Shown: positions 18,008-26,446, numbered from the stretch's first letter. The stretch: DNA of 64,000 nt from Corynebacterium hylobatis (GCF_003955685.1 NZ_RXHJ01000013.1:1-64000), one strand, 5' to 3'. Numbers and translations: made by a program. The notes: a model not told the origin generated them from the sequence alone.

Positions 18008-19335
18008 GATCCTGCCGCCACGGCTTCCCCCGTCTGGTCCCCGGCGATCTCCTCCGGGTTCTCGGCGAGGCGCTCGGTCTTCGCCCAGCTGGTTTTTCCT
18101 CTGAGCAGGCGGAACAGTGCTGTCCATCCGGCGATCATCCACAGGAAGGCGTAGAAGACGAAGGCCTGGCCGAGGAGCATCGACCTGATCCATCCCAGGG
18201 ACCGCTCGGACTGGCGGTAGATCAGTCCGAGGATGGTCGCCGGGCCGAAGGCGAACAGGTAGGTGCTCACCCACGTCCAGCTGAAGTACGCGGTGCCCCG
18301 CGAGATGCTGATGGTCAGGTCCACGAACCACAGGAAGAAGGACAGCGTGAACAGGGAACTGATCAGCAGCAGGGAGGGGCTGGTCAGGTGGTAGCACAGG
18401 TCGACCCGGCCGGAGCCACGCAGACGGGTGAACACGTCGGGCAGCAGCGTCCAGGCCTGCAGGTGGCCCTGGAACCAGCGGGTCCGCTGCCTGACCCACC
18501 GCCGGAGACTGACCAGTCCCTGCTGGTGCACGGCCACCTCAGGGCAGAAGTCCAGACGGTATCCCTCGAGGATCAGGCGGACACCGAGATCGAGGTCCTC
18601 CGTGAGGGAGTCGCTCCAGGGGTCCTGCCCCAGACTGTTCAACGCGGACAGACGGACGAACTGGCCGTTTCCGCCGAGTCCGGTACTACCTAGTTTCACC
18701 CGGCCGCGCTGGAACACCTCGGTGTAGATCACGAACTCGAAATCCTGGAAGCGGGCCAGCAGGCTGGAGCGTCGGTTGTTGATCCGCACGCCGATCTGGA
18801 CTCCGCCGAGCTCAGCTTCATCAAAGGCGGGTAGCACGTACTCGAGAGAGCGTTCGTCCATCCTGCCATCCGCGTCGACGACCACGATGATCGTGTTCTC
18901 CGGGTCCGGTGCGCCGATCACCCCGCCGGCACCGATGTGGCTGATCGCGGCGTTGAGCGCTCGGCCCTTGCCTTTCCGCGCGTTCGGCAGGGTGCGCTGC
19001 AGAAGATGGACGCGAGAATCGTCGAAGGAGCGGACGACATCCGCGGTCCCGTCATCGGAACCGTCGTCGACCACCAGGATGGCGGTGCGCGGGTAGTCAA
19101 TGCTGAGCAGTCGTTCCACGCTTGCGCCGATCACCGCCTCCTCGTTCAGGCAGGGAAGAACGAAGACCACGTCATAGGCTTCCCCACCCGGTTCGTCGGC
19201 GCGCCGGGGAACCCAGGCAGGCTTCCGGAACCGGGAGCTGACCAGCATCATCAGCATGTAGAAGACGAAGATGAGGACCAGGGATATGGCGACGATGAGA
19301 ACTAGGTCAATGCGCTGGCCGTTGATGAGGATCAT
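18004..19335 (-). CDS. Processive family 2 glycosyltransferase (PgaC/IcaA-like polysaccharide synthase)
   Basis: 443-aa membrane synthase. One N-terminal helix (about 9-33) precedes a GT-A domain with VVDDGSDDGT (about 88-97), the DxD VVDADGR (152-158), GLGGNGQFVR, the catalytic TED (245-247) and QRTRWFQG, the QxxRW motif of processive enzymes (283-290). Four or so C-terminal helices follow (about 320-415). This layout matches poly-N-acetylglucosamine synthases and hyaluronan or cellulose synthases. The polymer is not decided by the sequence. It overlaps both neighbours by 4 bp. Confidence 0.85.
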   Translation of the reverse strand: MILINGQRIDLVLIVAISLVLIFVFYMLMMLVSSRFRKPAWVPRRADEPGGEAYDVVFVLPCLNEEAVIGASVERLLSIDYPRTAILVVDDGSDDGTADVVRSFDDSRVHLLQRTLPNARKGKGRALNAAISHIGAGGVIGAPDPENTIIVVVDADGRMDERSLEYVLPAFDEAELGGVQIGVRINNRRSSLLARFQDFEFVIYTEVFQRGRVKLGSTGLGGNGQFVRLSALNSLGQDPWSDSLTEDLDLGVRLILEGYRLDFCPEVAVHQQGLVSLRRWVRQRTRWFQGHLQAWTLLPDVFTRLRGSGRVDLCYHLTSPSLLLISSLFTLSFFLWFVDLTISISRGTAYFSWTWVSTYLFAFGPATILGLIYRQSERSLGWIRSMLLGQAFVFYAFLWMIAGWTALFRLLRGKTSWAKTERLAENPEEIAGDQTGEAVAAGS

Positions 19336-19679
19336 TTCAAGGGCTCCTTTTTCGTGTGCCCGGACACAGGCGACCCGGCGGGCGCGGAGTTGCGTTCCAG
19401 CGGGGAGAACACCTTATTGCCGCTCTTCATGCCGGGCAGAGCAGGCGCGATGTCCTTCTTGCGGTGGGAGTCCCGGGGCTTCGGCAGTGAGTTGAGGGGT
19501 TCTCCTGTGGTGCCGGTGTATTTCACCGATGACTTCCCCGGCCGCCATGTCAGGAGGAGGGCGATGGCGATGGTCAGCACATAGGCCAGGAACAGCACAC
19601 TGGCGACACGGAGGGTCAGACGACTCACTCCATACGCTGTATCGGCGAACATTGACATGTCCAGAAGCAGCATTGACAT
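19332..19679 (-). CDS. Small single-pass membrane protein, first gene of the polysaccharide operon
   Basis: 115-aa protein of no recognised family. A single transmembrane helix (about 23-44: LRVASVLFLAYVLTIAIALLLT) is followed by a Pro/Lys/Ser-rich cytosolic or extracellular tail of about 70 residues. By position, overlapping the synthase by 4 bp, it may act like IcaD/PgaD, the small partner of PNAG synthases; there is no sequence proof. ATG 19679 has AAGGA 7 nt upstream. The frame is open to 19859, but that part shows no coding character and lies in AT-rich control DNA. Confidence 0.65.
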   Translation of the reverse strand: MSMLLLDMSMFADTAYGVSRLTLRVASVLFLAYVLTIAIALLLTWRPGKSSVKYTGTTGEPLNSLPKPRDSHRKKDIAPALPGMKSGNKVFSPLERNSAPAGSPVSGHTKKEPLK

Positions 19680-19711
19680 GAGTTTTTCCTTAAATGGGAT
19701 TAAACCGGAAC

Positions 19712-19726
19712 CATGCAATTTGCATG
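19712..19726. promoter_or_regulatory. 15-bp perfect palindrome, candidate operator
   Basis: CATGCAA-T-TTGCATG, perfect over 7-bp arms, is 32 bp before the ATG of the first polysaccharide gene and overlaps the spacer next to TTGACA. It resembles a dimeric repressor site. The regulator is not in this window. Confidence 0.6.
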
Positions 19727-20095
19727 CTATGTCAAGCATTCGAGCCTTACCTACCATATCGATAAACCCGGAAAACATTATTTTTCCGCGATACGTCCGC
19801 GACCTGCACTTTCGAATGGTTTTACCGCCGAAAATAGGGCAACCAACGGGGTCAATCATTGGTTTGATTTTGGCTTTTAATCACACCTTTATTCGCCTTT
19901 CCCACATGGAGGGAACGGCACATGTCCGACCTGAAGGCGCCCCCACCTCACAGTCCCTTCCCTGCCACGCCCCCACCACCAGCCACGGAGGCAGGACAGC
20001 CCTAATTACACGGAAAAAGGCGGTCTAATATTCCTACCCTCGAAAAATGCCCCCGACACGTACTTCACTTCACCCCCACACCCTCCGACGAGACA

Positions 20096-20121
20096 GGTCC
20101 ACCCACGAGCTGGGGTGGACC
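20096..20121. terminator. Stem-loop beyond tex, possible terminator
   Basis: A perfect 9-bp inverted repeat, GGTCCACCC / GGGTGGACC with an 8-nt loop, lies 87 bp past the tex stop. No U-run follows on either strand, so termination is only possible, not shown. Confidence 0.4.
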
Positions 20122-20207
20122 ACCGGGATTACCCTCCGCCCACCAGAAAAAGGTCGTGTGAAAAATCCTGAGCGGACACTCCCCCCACTCCCGACGACCA
20201 GTGCTGG

Positions 20208-22478
20208 CTAGCGGCCGAGCCCGGCACGCTTGAGGGCCTCGGCCATGCTCCCTGCCGGCGCCGCCGGCTTCTGTTGCTGGTGCTGTCCACGGGGACGCTG
20301 CTGCTTCTCGCGCCTGGGCTTCTTGGCGGGCTGACCGGGCTCGTCGTCAAGCCGCAGGGAGAGGCCGATGCGCTGACGGTCGACGTCGGCCTCCATGACC
20401 TTGACCCTGACCACCTGGCCGGAGCGGACCACCTCGCGGGGGTCGGAGACAAATTTATCGCTCATCGCGGAGACGTGCACGAGCCCGTCCTGGTGGACGC
20501 CGACATCGACGAAGGCACCGAAGGCGGCGACGTTGGTGACGGTGCCCTCCAGGATCATGCCGGGGACCAGGTCGGAGATCTTCTCCACACCCTCCTTGAA
20601 GGTGGCGGTGCGGAATTCGGGGCGGGGGTCGCGGCCGGGTTTGTCCAGCTCGGCGATGATGTCGGTGACGGTGGGTATGCCGAAGGTGTCGTCGGCGAAA
20701 TCAGCGGGGCGCAGCTGGGAGAGCACCCGGGTGTTGCCGATGAGTTCGTCGACGCCCAGGCCGGTGGCCGCCGCGATGCGGGCGACGACGGGGTAGGCCT
20801 CTGGGTGTACGGCGGAGGCATCGAGGGGGTCGCTGCCGCCGGTGATGCGCAGGAAGCCGGCGCACTGTTCATAGGCCCTGGGTCCCAGGCGCGGGACCTT
20901 GAGCAGGGCCTTCCGGTTGGGGAAGGCACCGTTGTCATCGCGGTGGGTGACGATGTTCTTCGCCAGGGTGGCGGTGACGCCGGCGACACGTTCGAGCAGC
21001 GGTACGGAGGCGGTGTTGAGGTCCACGCCGACGGCGTTGACGGCGGATTCCACCACGCCGTCGAGGGTGCGGGCCAGGGCCGTCTGGTTGACGTCGTGCT
21101 GGTACTGGCCTACGCCGATGGCCTTGGGGTCGATCTTGACCAGTTCCGCCAGTGGGTCCTGCAGGCGGCGGGCGATGGAGACGGCCCCGCGCAGGGAGAC
21201 GTCCATACCGGGGAATTCCGCGGCGGCCAGCTCGGAGGCGGAGTAGACGGACGCCCCTGATTCGGAGACGACGACCGGGGTGGGGCGTTTTCCTCCGGCG
21301 GTCTGGATCAGGTCGGCGACCTCGTTGCCCAGCTTCTCGGTTTCCCGGGAGGCGGTGCCGTTGCCCACGGCCAGCAGGTCGACGCCGTGGGTGGCGCACA
21401 GGCCGGCGAGTTCCTGGCGCGCGGCCTCCCAGCGGTTCTGCGGCTGGTGTGGGTAGACGATGGTGGTGGCCAGCACCTTACCGGTGGGGTCGACGACGGC
21501 GCATTTCACGCCGTTACGGAAGCCCGGGTCCAGGCCGAGGGTGGCGCGCTGTCCGGCGGGGGCGGCGAGCAGGACGTCGCGGAGGTTGGTGGCGAAGACG
21601 TCGAGTGCGCCTTCCTCGGCGGTCTCCTTCAGCCGCATGCGCACGTCCAGTCCGGAGGAGACGGCGAGTTTGGTGCGCCAGCCGAAGCGGACGGCGTCGG
21701 CAAGCCAGGTGGACTGGTCGACGGGCAGGTCGAAGCGCCCGGCGATCATGCCCTCGTAGACGGTGTCGTCCCCGGGGTCGAGGTTGAGGTGGAGGATGCC
21801 CTCGGATTCGCCGCGCAGCAGCGCCAGGATGCGGTGGGAGGGCAGCTTCGTGAAGGGTTCGGCGAACTCGAAGTAGTCCTTGAATTTCGCCCCCTCCTGC
21901 TCTTTACCCTTGATGACGCCGGCGGTGAGCTGCCCGGTGCGGTACATCTGCTCGCGGACCTCGCCGACCAGGTCGGCGTCGAGGGCGAAGCGGTCGATGA
22001 GGATGGCGCGGGCGCCTTCGAGGGCCTTCTTCTCCTCCTCGAAACCCTCGGTGAGGTAGGCGGCGGCCAGGGTGGCGGGATCAGCGGCGGGGTCCTTGAT
22101 GAGCGCATCCGTCAGTGGTTCCAGGCCTGCCTCGCGTGCGATGTCGGCCTTGGTGCGGCGGCGTTTCTTGAAGGGCAGGTAGAGGTCCTCGAGGCGGGCC
22201 TTCGTCTCGCAGCCCTGGATCAGTGCACGCAGGTCCTCGGTGAGTTTGCCCTGTTCCTCAATGGCGGCTAGCACGGTCTCCTTGCGTTCTTCGAGTTCAC
22301 GCAGGTAGGTGGCGCGTTCCTCGATGGTGCGCAACTGGGTGTCGTCAAGTCCGCCGGTGGCTTCTTTCCGGTAGCGGGCGATGAAGGGGACGGTGTTGCC
22401 CTCGGCGAGCAGGTCAAGGACGGCGCGGATCTGGTCCTCGCGCACGCCGAGTTCACGGGCGATGGTGGTGGCGATCAT
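20208..22478 (-). CDS. tex: Tex family RNA-binding transcription accessory protein
   Basis: 756-aa Tex protein, conserved and linked to transcription. Domains in order: an N-terminal Tex helix-turn-helix region (VREDQIRAVLDLLAEGNTVPF), a YqgF/RNase H-like domain (TLGLDPGFRNGVKCAVVD, around residue 320), helix-hairpin-helix motifs (LNTASVPLLERVAGV), and a C-terminal S1 domain (GMILEGTVTNVAAFGAFVDV...VKVMEADVDRQRIGLSLRL), then a basic tail. ATG 22478 is preceded by TAGAAT (22491-22486) at 7 nt, a leaderless start. The frame stays open to 22814, but that part is antisense to gntR and is not coding. Confidence 0.92.
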   Translation of the reverse strand: MIATTIARELGVREDQIRAVLDLLAEGNTVPFIARYRKEATGGLDDTQLRTIEERATYLRELEERKETVLAAIEEQGKLTEDLRALIQGCETKARLEDLYLPFKKRRRTKADIAREAGLEPLTDALIKDPAADPATLAAAYLTEGFEEEKKALEGARAILIDRFALDADLVGEVREQMYRTGQLTAGVIKGKEQEGAKFKDYFEFAEPFTKLPSHRILALLRGESEGILHLNLDPGDDTVYEGMIAGRFDLPVDQSTWLADAVRFGWRTKLAVSSGLDVRMRLKETAEEGALDVFATNLRDVLLAAPAGQRATLGLDPGFRNGVKCAVVDPTGKVLATTIVYPHQPQNRWEAARQELAGLCATHGVDLLAVGNGTASRETEKLGNEVADLIQTAGGKRPTPVVVSESGASVYSASELAAAEFPGMDVSLRGAVSIARRLQDPLAELVKIDPKAIGVGQYQHDVNQTALARTLDGVVESAVNAVGVDLNTASVPLLERVAGVTATLAKNIVTHRDDNGAFPNRKALLKVPRLGPRAYEQCAGFLRITGGSDPLDASAVHPEAYPVVARIAAATGLGVDELIGNTRVLSQLRPADFADDTFGIPTVTDIIAELDKPGRDPRPEFRTATFKEGVEKISDLVPGMILEGTVTNVAAFGAFVDVGVHQDGLVHVSAMSDKFVSDPREVVRSGQVVRVKVMEADVDRQRIGLSLRLDDEPGQPAKKPRREKQQRPRGQHQQQKPAAPAGSMAEALKRAGLGR

Positions 22479-22485
22479 TCGCCCT

Positions 22486-22539
22486 ATTCTAGGCCACCCT
22501 AATAGTGCTAGTATAGGTAGCACAACTAGTGAAAGGAGG
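22486..22539. promoter_or_regulatory. tex/gntR divergent promoters, operator palindrome and Shine-Dalgarno
   Basis: Minus strand: TAGAAT at 22486-22491 serves tex. Plus strand: TAGTAT at 22509-22514 fits the gntR -10. It sits inside the inverted repeat GTGCTA-N7-TAGCAC (22505-22523), a likely autoregulatory operator for the GntR protein. AAAGGAGG (22532-22539) lies 5 nt before TTG 22545. The motifs are seen; the functions are inferred. Confidence 0.6.
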
Positions 22540-22544
22540 ATGAG

Positions 22545-22901
22545 TTGCTCATCCAACTCGACGCCGCCTCCCCAACCCCCATCTACGCCCAGCTCGTCGC
22601 CGCGCTGCGCAAAGCCATCACCGACGGTGACATCCGTGACGGCGAGCGCCTGCCCACCGCAGCGGACCTCGCCGCCGCCCTCGACCTCAACCGCAACACC
22701 GTGCTGCGCGCCTACCGCGACCTGCGCGACGAGGGGCTGGTTGAACTGCGCCGCGGACGTGGCGCCACCGCCATCACGCCCACCGGAAGGCCGGACGGGG
22801 ATGTCGAGAAACATCTCGACGCCCTCGCCGCAGCCGCCCTGAAATCCCGGACCCCGCTCGCTGCGCTCATCGCCGGCCTGACCATCAGAGGAATTTCCTG
22901 A
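22545..22901 (+). CDS. GntR family (YtrA-like) transcriptional regulator
   Basis: 118-aa regulator with an N-terminal winged helix typical of GntR: PTPIYAQLVAALRKAITDGDI, GERLPTAADLAAALDLNRNTVLRAYRDL and GLVELRRGRGATA (about 10-80). Only about 35 residues follow, as in the short YtrA subfamily, which normally controls adjacent membrane-protein or ABC genes. The TTG start is supported by AGGAGG at 5 nt. An ATG at 22540 is out of frame. The next gene begins 1 nt past the stop, so its target is probably its own two-gene operon. Confidence 0.87.
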   Translation: MLIQLDAASPTPIYAQLVAALRKAITDGDIRDGERLPTAADLAAALDLNRNTVLRAYRDLRDEGLVELRRGRGATAITPTGRPDGDVEKHLDALAAAALKSRTPLAALIAGLTIRGIS

Positions 22902-22902
22902 G

Positions 22903-23835
22903 ATGAACCGCTACCTGCTCACCACCACCGGCATCCCGGCACTCACCCTGCTGGCCGCCGTCATCTGGTCCCTGACCATCCTGGGTGAACTACCCGACCC
23001 CGTGGCCAGTCACTTCGGTGCCGATGGCACCGCGGACGGTTTCTCCTCCCCGCTCACGCTCATCCTCGGCCTCGCCGTCCTCGGGGTGTTCCTGCTGGCG
23101 CTTTTCGCCGCGATCGCCCGTTCCGGTTTCACCTCCGGGACCTCCGCACGCTTCATGGCCGGCATCGGCGCCGGTTCCGTCATCCTCCTGGCGGTACTGC
23201 TCGCGCTCATGCTGGACGCGCAGCGCGGGCTCACCGACGCCACCGCCGCCACACTCGACGGCTCCCTCCCCCTCGCCTTCGGCATCGCCGCCGCCGGTGG
23301 TCTGCTCGTCGCCCTGCTGGCCCGGCCCGTGGTCACCGAGACCCCCGTACCCGAGCCCGCCGAGATCCCGCTCAGCGACACCTCCCGGGCGGTGTGGTTC
23401 GGCTCGGCGCGCGTCTCCGGCTGGATTCTGGTGGTCTTCGTGACAGGCGCCGTGGTGATACTGATGGCCGCCGTGTACATGCTTCTCGACACCCAGTGGC
23501 TCCTGGCCGCCGTCCTCTTCATCTCATTCCTGCCGCTGGTGGCGCTCACCGGCGTGCACGTGCGTGTTGACGCCCACGGCATCCACTGGCGCCTGCTCCC
23601 CGGGATCCCGCGCAGGACCATCCCCTACTCCGCGGTGACCGGCGTGTCCGTGGTGGACATGCGCCCCGGTGACTGGGGCGGTTGGGGCTGGCGTCTCGGC
23701 CCGCACGGTCAGGCGCTGTTCTTCCGCAGCGGTGAAGGCCTGCGCATCGAACGCGCCAGGGGCGCCGCCTTCCACATCAGCGTCGACGACGCCTCCCACG
23801 GGGCCGCCCTTATTCGGGCGTATCTGGATTCCTGA
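22903..23835 (+). CDS. DUF1648 domain membrane protein
   Basis: 310-aa membrane protein. The DUF1648 segment LPDPVASHFGADGTADGF follows the first helix (about 10-28). Further helices lie at about 50-70, 83-105, 125-145, 175-197 and 203-220. A soluble C-terminal part (about 225-310) has RVDAHGIHWRLLPGIPRRTIPYSAVTGVSVVD, a PH-like pattern. DUF1648 proteins are often encoded with GntR or ArsR regulators, as here. Its exact function is unknown. The 3' end overlaps the convergent VTT-like gene by 26 bp. Confidence 0.8.
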   Translation: MNRYLLTTTGIPALTLLAAVIWSLTILGELPDPVASHFGADGTADGFSSPLTLILGLAVLGVFLLALFAAIARSGFTSGTSARFMAGIGAGSVILLAVLLALMLDAQRGLTDATAATLDGSLPLAFGIAAAGGLLVALLARPVVTETPVPEPAEIPLSDTSRAVWFGSARVSGWILVVFVTGAVVILMAAVYMLLDTQWLLAAVLFISFLPLVALTGVHVRVDAHGIHWRLLPGIPRRTIPYSAVTGVSVVDMRPGDWGGWGWRLGPHGQALFFRSGEGLRIERARGAAFHISVDDASHGAALIRAYLDS

Positions 23836-24529
23836 CGTCCTTCTTCCCGGAGCGGGCCCGCCGCTGCGCCTGGAAGACGGCCACCGCCACCAGGGCGAGG
23901 GTGATCCACAGCAGGTAGCGGTTGATCACGTTGACGACCTCGAGCACCTGCTCACCGAAGGTGTAGCCCAGCCACATCATCAGGCCGTTGACCACGAGGA
24001 TGCTCACCACGTTGATGGCGAGGACCACCCAGAACCGGATCTTCAGCAGCCCGGCGACGGCGTTGACCACCGAACCCGGCACCGGGCCCGGCAGGTAGGA
24101 GACCGGGATCAGGCCCACGGTGCCGGCCAGAAGGCGGGGCGACTCGTTGTCCACGGCCCGCCGGAAGATCCGGTGTGCACGGGGCATGTACTGCAGGGAC
24201 ATGTCGATGAACTCCGTGCCCCATTTCCGCCCCATCGCCCAGTAGATGGGCATGAACTTCACCGCGCCGAAAACCGAGCACAGCAGGTAGACGACGACCA
24301 GGCCGTTGCCGACGGAGGCGTTGGCACCAGCCACCACCGCACTGGTGTAACCGCCGACCAGCAGCGTGTACGCCAACGGCTGGGTGAGCAACCAGGCACG
24401 CAGGGGAATGATCACCACCGACCACAGGCCCATGAGCAGCAGCGCGGCGAAGAGGATCTTGTCGGTGCGGTCGGGCTGGGCGAGGAAATCGGGCAGTTCC
24501 GGTTCCGGCTTCTTGTCTGTCATCGTCAC
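23810..24529 (-). CDS. DedA/VTT-like integral membrane protein
   Basis: 239-aa membrane protein. Hydrophobic segments lie at about residues 27-45, 53-72, 77-95, 135-160, 168-190 and 205-222. RIFRRAVDNESPRLLAGTVGLIPVSYLPGPVPGSVVNAVAGL resembles the re-entrant VTT/DedA motif (F/Y-R-x-x-P-x-x-P replaced by a Pro-Gly-rich loop). The assignment is by pattern and not firm. Start GTG 24529 (AGGG 5 nt upstream) or ATG 24523. The C-terminal tail is charged (QRRARSGKKDVRN). Confidence 0.6.
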   Translation of the reverse strand: MTMTDKKPEPELPDFLAQPDRTDKILFAALLLMGLWSVVIIPLRAWLLTQPLAYTLLVGGYTSAVVAGANASVGNGLVVVYLLCSVFGAVKFMPIYWAMGRKWGTEFIDMSLQYMPRAHRIFRRAVDNESPRLLAGTVGLIPVSYLPGPVPGSVVNAVAGLLKIRFWVVLAINVVSILVVNGLMMWLGYTFGEQVLEVVNVINRYLLWITLALVAVAVFQAQRRARSGKKDVRNPDTPE

Positions 24530-24618
24530 GCTGGCCCTGCCATCCCTGATCGTGTGAGTGTTCCGTACCGATGGTAGCCATCACCCCTGCCCCGGCGCGG
24601 GAGGCCGCGCGGATCAGG

Positions 24619-24993
24619 TCAGGAACGGTCCTGCCAGGCGCAGGAGGCACTGATGCCGGGCTCGGTGGGACCCTCCAGGCTGGTGCCGTACCAGTAGGAG
24701 TTCTCCGGCAGGGCGGCGACGACAGCCTGGGTGGCCTCCCGCAGGGGCAGCCCGGAGACACCGTTGATGATCACCCGGTGCAGGGACTCCACCACCGGGT
24801 AGTGGCCCTGCTCCTGGGAGAACTGGGTGATGAGCATGTTGTCGGGTTCGCAGGTGAGGTCGACGACGTCCCCGTGTACCGTGCGCACCTCGTAGCCGCG
24901 CCCGGCCAGGCTCGCGGGCAGTTCCACAGCCACGCGCGCCCACTCGGCGGGCCTGATCAGCAGATTCAGGTCAGTGGAGATCTCGCGGTCCAT
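24619..24993 (-). CDS. Hypothetical protein, 124 aa
   Basis: Small soluble protein of unknown family (MDREISTDLNLLIRPAEWAR). It is acidic with no signal peptide, membrane segment or metal motif. Notable stretches are VVDLTCEPDNMLITQFSQEQGHYPVV and LPENSYWYGTSLEGPTEPG. GGAG immediately precedes ATG 24993. It is on the same strand as trmD, 22 bp downstream of its stop, and may be its operon tail. Codon use looks normal for the window, supporting a real gene. Confidence 0.6.
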   Translation of the reverse strand: MDREISTDLNLLIRPAEWARVAVELPASLAGRGYEVRTVHGDVVDLTCEPDNMLITQFSQEQGHYPVVESLHRVIINGVSGLPLREATQAVVAALPENSYWYGTSLEGPTEPGISASCAWQDRS

Positions 24994-25015
24994 GTCTCCA
25001 CGCTACTCCCCCGCC

Positions 25016-25858
25016 TCAGTCCAGGCCCAGCACCTTGCGGTCGGCCGTCGAGAGCTCGACGTCGGCAAGCAGTTCGGGGCGGACGGCCTGCGTGCGCAGC
25101 AGCGCCTGGTCGCGACGCCAGCGGTCGACCTTGGCATGGTTGCCGGAGAAGAGCACCTCGGGCACATCCAGCCCACGCCAGGAACGTGGCTTGGTGTAGC
25201 TGGGCCCCTCGAGCAGGCCGTCGGAGAAGCTGTCCTCCTCGTGGGAACGGCGGTTGCCCAGCACGCCGGGGATCAGGCGGACGATGGCCTCGGCGATGAC
25301 CAGCACAGCGACCTCCCCGCCGATGAGGACGTAGTCGCCGATGGAGACCTCGCGCACGCGGTAGCGCTGGGCAGCGTCATCGACGACGCGCTGATCGATA
25401 CCCTCATAACGCCCGCAGGCGAAGACGATGTGCTCCTCATTGGACCAGGCCTGGGCATCTTCCTGGGTGAAGGGCTTGCCCGCCGGGGTGGGCACGATCA
25501 GCAGTGGCAGATCGGAGTCCTCGCCACCGCCGTAGGCCTGCTTGTCGACGCCCGCCAGCTCATCGTGGCGTGGTTTGTCGACGTGCGGGAGGGAGGAGGT
25601 CAGGTCCTCACCGGAGGCGGTGCCGGCGGCGACGTCGTCAAGCGCGGGTCCCCAGACCCCCGGCTTCATCACCATGCCGGGGCCACCGCCGTAGGGGGTG
25701 TCGTCGACGGATTTGTGCACGTCGGTGGCCCACCGGCGCAGATCGTGCACCCCGACGGAGAGGATGCCCTGCTCGATGGCCTTGCCCAGCAGGGCGTGGC
25801 GCAGCGGCTCGAGGTACTCGGGGAAGATGGTGAGAACATCCAGGCGCATGTGGGTCAC
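25016..25858 (-). CDS. trmD: tRNA (guanine-37-N1)-methyltransferase
   Basis: TrmD (280 aa from GTG 25858; canonical [16 protein letters not shown] would begin at ATG 25849) methylates G37 of tRNAs with SAM and prevents frameshifting. The knotted SPOUT core is clear: [28 protein letters not shown], and [21 protein letters not shown] followed by [12 protein letters not shown] 25858 overlaps the rimM stop (GTGA). The frequent rpsP-rimM-trmD-rplS cluster is split here: rimM-trmD sit apart from both rpsP and rplS. Confidence 0.95.
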   Translation of the reverse strand: MTHMRLDVLTIFPEYLEPLRHALLGKAIEQGILSVGVHDLRRWATDVHKSVDDTPYGGGPGMVMKPGVWGPALDDVAAGTASGEDLTSSLPHVDKPRHDELAGVDKQAYGGGEDSDLPLLIVPTPAGKPFTQEDAQAWSNEEHIVFACGRYEGIDQRVVDDAAQRYRVREVSIGDYVLIGGEVAVLVIAEAIVRLIPGVLGNRRSHEEDSFSDGLLEGPSYTKPRSWRGLDVPEVLFSGNHAKVDRWRRDQALLRTQAVRPELLADVELSTADRKVLGLD

Positions 25859-26415
25859 AGATCCAGCAGTCCTTCCGGCGGGGTGATGACGATGGCCTCA
25901 TTGTCCAGGTCGACAATCGGCACGATGGCGTGGACGAAGGGGACGGTGGTCTCCCCGCCCGCATCGAGGGTGATCTCCAGGAGGCGGTGTGCCGGGCCGC
26001 GGATGACGGAGGTGACCTCGCCGATGTCCTCGGGCTCCGGTTCGGCCCCCTCGTAGGCGCGGGCATTGGCCTCCTCCTCGGAGACCGCACCGACGTTGAG
26101 CACGCGCAGACCGATCAGCTCGTGGTCGTAGTAGGCGTCATCATCGTCCTCGGGCACCAGCGGGGCCGCCATAAAGCGCATACCGCGCAACGAATCCGCC
26201 GCGGTACGGTCGGGGACCTCCTCGAATTTGACCAGCAGCCGGCCCTGGTGGGGGCGCACCGTGGCCACCGTCAGCTCCTGCTGCTTGTTGCCCTGCCGCC
26301 CGTCGAGCACCTCGCCGACGGCGAAGCGCAGCTCCGGTTCATCAGTGGTCGCATCCACGACCACCTCACCGCGGATGCCGTGCGACTTGATCACCCTGCC
26401 GATCATCAGTTCCAT
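25855..26415 (-). CDS. rimM: 16S rRNA processing protein RimM
   Basis: RimM (186 aa) binds ribosomal protein S19 and aids maturation of the 30S head. The N-terminal beta-barrel starts [27 protein letters not shown]. The C-terminal PRC-barrel has [13 protein letters not shown], the [17 protein letters not shown] motif, [18 protein letters not shown] and [11 protein letters not shown] 26415 is 8 nt after TAAGCT (26424-26429, minus strand), so a leaderless mRNA is expected. A longer open frame to 26775 runs antisense through the cupin gene and is not used. An acidic insert ([25 protein letters not shown]) is present. Confidence 0.93.
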   Translation of the reverse strand: MELMIGRVIKSHGIRGEVVVDATTDEPELRFAVGEVLDGRQGNKQQELTVATVRPHQGRLLVKFEEVPDRTAADSLRGMRFMAAPLVPEDDDDAYYDHELIGLRVLNVGAVSEEEANARAYEGAEPEPEDIGEVTSVIRGPAHRLLEITLDAGGETTVPFVHAIVPIVDLDNEAIVITPPEGLLDL

Positions 26416-26446
26416 GGTCACTGAGCTTATCGCTAGGCTCGATTGC
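26416..26446. promoter_or_regulatory. 31-bp divergent leaderless promoter (rimM / cupin)
   Basis: The whole gap between ATG 26415 (minus) and ATG 26447 (plus) is 31 bp. It holds two -10 boxes: TAAGCT at 26424-26429 for rimM and TAGGCT at 26434-26439 for the cupin, 4 bp apart. Each lies 7-8 nt from its start codon. Any -35 sequence would be inside the opposite gene. Motifs seen; function inferred. Confidence 0.6.

Larger units (their letters stand above)
19680..20207 (-). promoter_or_regulatory. AT-rich upstream region of the polysaccharide operon
   Basis: 528 bp without a convincing gene. From about 19680 to 19920 the base composition is visibly richer in A+T than the rest of the window, with runs such as TTTTCC and ATTTTGGCTTTTAAT. 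TTGACA reads on the minus strand at 19735-19730, and a 15-bp palindrome lies directly after it. TTTAAT (19704-19699) is a possible -10, but its spacing to TTGACA is too long for a simple sigma-A promoter, so the start site is unclear. 19990-20090 is featureless. A hairpin lies at 20096-20121. The AT-rich DNA may mark acquisition by transfer or a long regulated leader. Confidence 0.55.

Noticed and set aside
19657..20028. 123-codon open frame on the plus strand in the AT-rich region
   Set aside because: No ribosome binding site, no family resemblance, odd composition; the region fits promoter DNA better.
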